Shown here one piece after another: positions 4,463-5,517 of a stretch of 5,517 nt of DNA. Each line of letters begins with the position of its first letter. The first letter of the stretch is position 1. A program made the position numbers and the translations under genes. The notes beneath the pieces are model-generated. The model worked only from the letters and a program-made list of their open reading frames with translations. It made no database searches and was not told the origin of the DNA. Source of the DNA: an uncultured Eubacteriales bacterium (GTDB lineage Bacteria; Bacillota_A; Clostridia; Christensenellales; Aristaeellaceae); assembly GCA_900553645.1 (NCBI GenBank), contig USEE01000122.1, positions 1-5,517 on the forward strand, in the 5' to 3' direction.

Positions 4463-5517
4463 GCGAACGAATATTAAGCGAATTTTTAGCGACAATGCCG
4501 TTTCACCTGTTTGCGTATCTGCCTTTCTACCGGCACTTGCGCGTCAAGCATTGGATGCTGGCGCTGATACTCATTATTGAGGAAGCGGCCAGCCTTTTGC
4601 TCATGACTTTGCTTATAAATTCGGGCTTAAACGCGCACGCCGCCAATATGATATTCATGCCGATAGCGGTCATAACGTTTTTCTATCTGGTCAAGATGGA
4701 GCGCGGCAAGATCGCATTCATGTACATATTCACGACGGCCTATCTCGCCAACGAATTTTTTTCGGTCAGCGAGGGTACGTTGCAGTTCAGCTTGACGACA
4801 CTGGGCGTGTTCATCTTATCCCTGCCGTTCATGGCGCACTACATAATGCGCACGGCGAATCTGGTGTTCGAGACGAAAGCACCCAGCATGTGGAAAACAA
4901 TCTGGCTTTTGCCGCTGTTTTCCGTAACCATGGTCATGATTTTCACGTACGCCAACCCATACAAGCCGATTTCGGTAATCGCGCGCCTGATGATGATGGC
5001 GATAATGTTTTTGACGAGCTATTTTCTGGTCTATGCGGTCAGCACTTATCAAAAACAGTTGGAGCGCGAGGAAGAAATCCGGCGGCTTGAGGAAATTTCG
5101 ACCATACAGAGCAACCAGTACGCGATGCTGAAATCGCGCATGGAGGAGACGCGGCGCGCGCGGCACGACCTGAGACAGCACCTTATGGCGATACAGGGCT
5201 GCATAGACAGCGGCGATATGGACGCGCTGGCGGCGTATGTGCGCGAGTACGGTGCAAATCTGCCTTCGGACTCAACGCGCACGTTCTGCAAGAATTTTGC
5301 GGTAGACGCGGTACTGCGGTATTATGTTGAGAAGGCGATCGAGGCGGGCGTGGATGTGGACGTATCGTTCGATATGGCCGATCAGACGATAATACCTGAG
5401 CCAACGCTGTGCGTGCTGCTGGGAAATCTCCTTGAAAACGCATTGAATGCGTGTCATGAGCTGGACGGCGCGCGATTCATCCGAGTAAACGCGCGCCAGA
5501 CCGGCACTAGTATGCTG
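4459..5517 (+). CDS. AgrC-like sensor histidine kinase, truncated by the window end
   Basis: The first 353 codons are present, open to the last base. The N-terminal half holds about six or seven hydrophobic segments (roughly residues 10-24, 32-55, 63-80, 84-101, 110-130, 144-164 and 172-194), a multi-pass sensor like those of peptide-sensing AgrC kinases. A charged helical linker (195-231, LEREEEIRRLEEIS) leads to the phospho-acceptor motif RHDLRQH with His236. The N box NLLENALNAC (323-332) belongs to a GHKL ATPase domain; the G boxes and C-terminus lie beyond the window, perhaps 80-90 residues by family length. The start ATG lies 6 nt after AGGAGG and overlaps the response-regulator stop. 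It presumably phosphorylates that regulator. The signal is unknown: no AgrB/AgrD-type genes are in the window, though they could follow on the right. Confidence 0.92.
   Translation, partial: MSERILSEFLATMPFHLFAYLPFYRHLRVKHWMLALILIIEEAASLLLMTLLINSGLNAHAANMIFMPIAVITFFYLVKMERGKIAFMYIFTTAYLANEFFSVSEGTLQFSLTTLGVFILSLPFMAHYIMRTANLVFETKAPSMWKTIWLLPLFSVTMVMIFTYANPYKPISVIARLMMMAIMFLTSYFLVYAVSTYQKQLEREEEIRRLEEISTIQSNQYAMLKSRMEETRRARHDLRQHLMAIQGCIDSGDMDALAAYVREYGANLPSDSTRTFCKNFAVDAVLRYYVEKAIEAGVDVDVSFDMADQTIIPEPTLCVLLGNLLENALNACHELDGARFIRVNARQTGTSML

Overview
The window looks like chromosomal DNA from a low-GC-phylum (Firmicutes/Clostridia-type) anaerobe. The genes are GC-rich, the intergenic regions are AT-rich, and every gene has a strong AGGAGG-like Shine-Dalgarno site. 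The content fits that group: Nif11-leader RiPP precursors, an AgrC/AgrA-type two-component system and a signal-peptide-bearing extracellular protein. No rRNA, tRNA, CRISPR array, transposase or phage gene is visible. The genus cannot be named from this window.

Layout from left to right. (1) 1-735, minus strand: two consecutive RiPP precursor genes with Nif11-type leaders. The first-transcribed one is complete (127 aa, double-glycine leader, six-cysteine core). The second enters the window with only its first 20 codons. They sit behind an extended -10 promoter and an untranslated leader of about 200 nt. (2) 825-2856, minus strand: a 662-aa secreted protein with beta-propeller-like repeats and no recognised family, closed by an intrinsic terminator. 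(3) 2857-3126: a dense 270-bp regulatory region holding a perfect 12-bp inverted repeat made of GACCGT hexamers, a 10-bp tandem repeat, an extended -10 and a 16-bp palindrome. (4) 3127-3510, minus strand: a stand-alone receiver-like protein that has lost its phospho-acceptor aspartate. (5) 3511-3727: a divergent promoter region with a perfect 10-bp direct repeat at 20-bp period beside the response-regulator promoter. (6) 3728-5517, plus strand: a LytTR response regulator (244 aa) overlapping by 4 bp an AgrC-like histidine kinase that is cut by the window end after 353 codons. The kinase was read by direct translation up to the window edge.

How they may work together (inference): the kinase would sense an extracellular signal, probably a peptide, and phosphorylate the LytTR regulator. 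That regulator may bind the direct repeats and control its own operon and the divergent pseudo-receiver gene. The pseudo-receiver resembles the regulator's own receiver domain around the beta4-beta5 region but lacks the phosphorylation site, so it could act as a phosphorylation-independent partner, decoy or brake. The secreted protein and the Nif11 peptides are nearby candidate outputs or signals, but nothing in the sequence proves that link. No RiPP modification enzyme or exporter is in the window; these would be expected further left.
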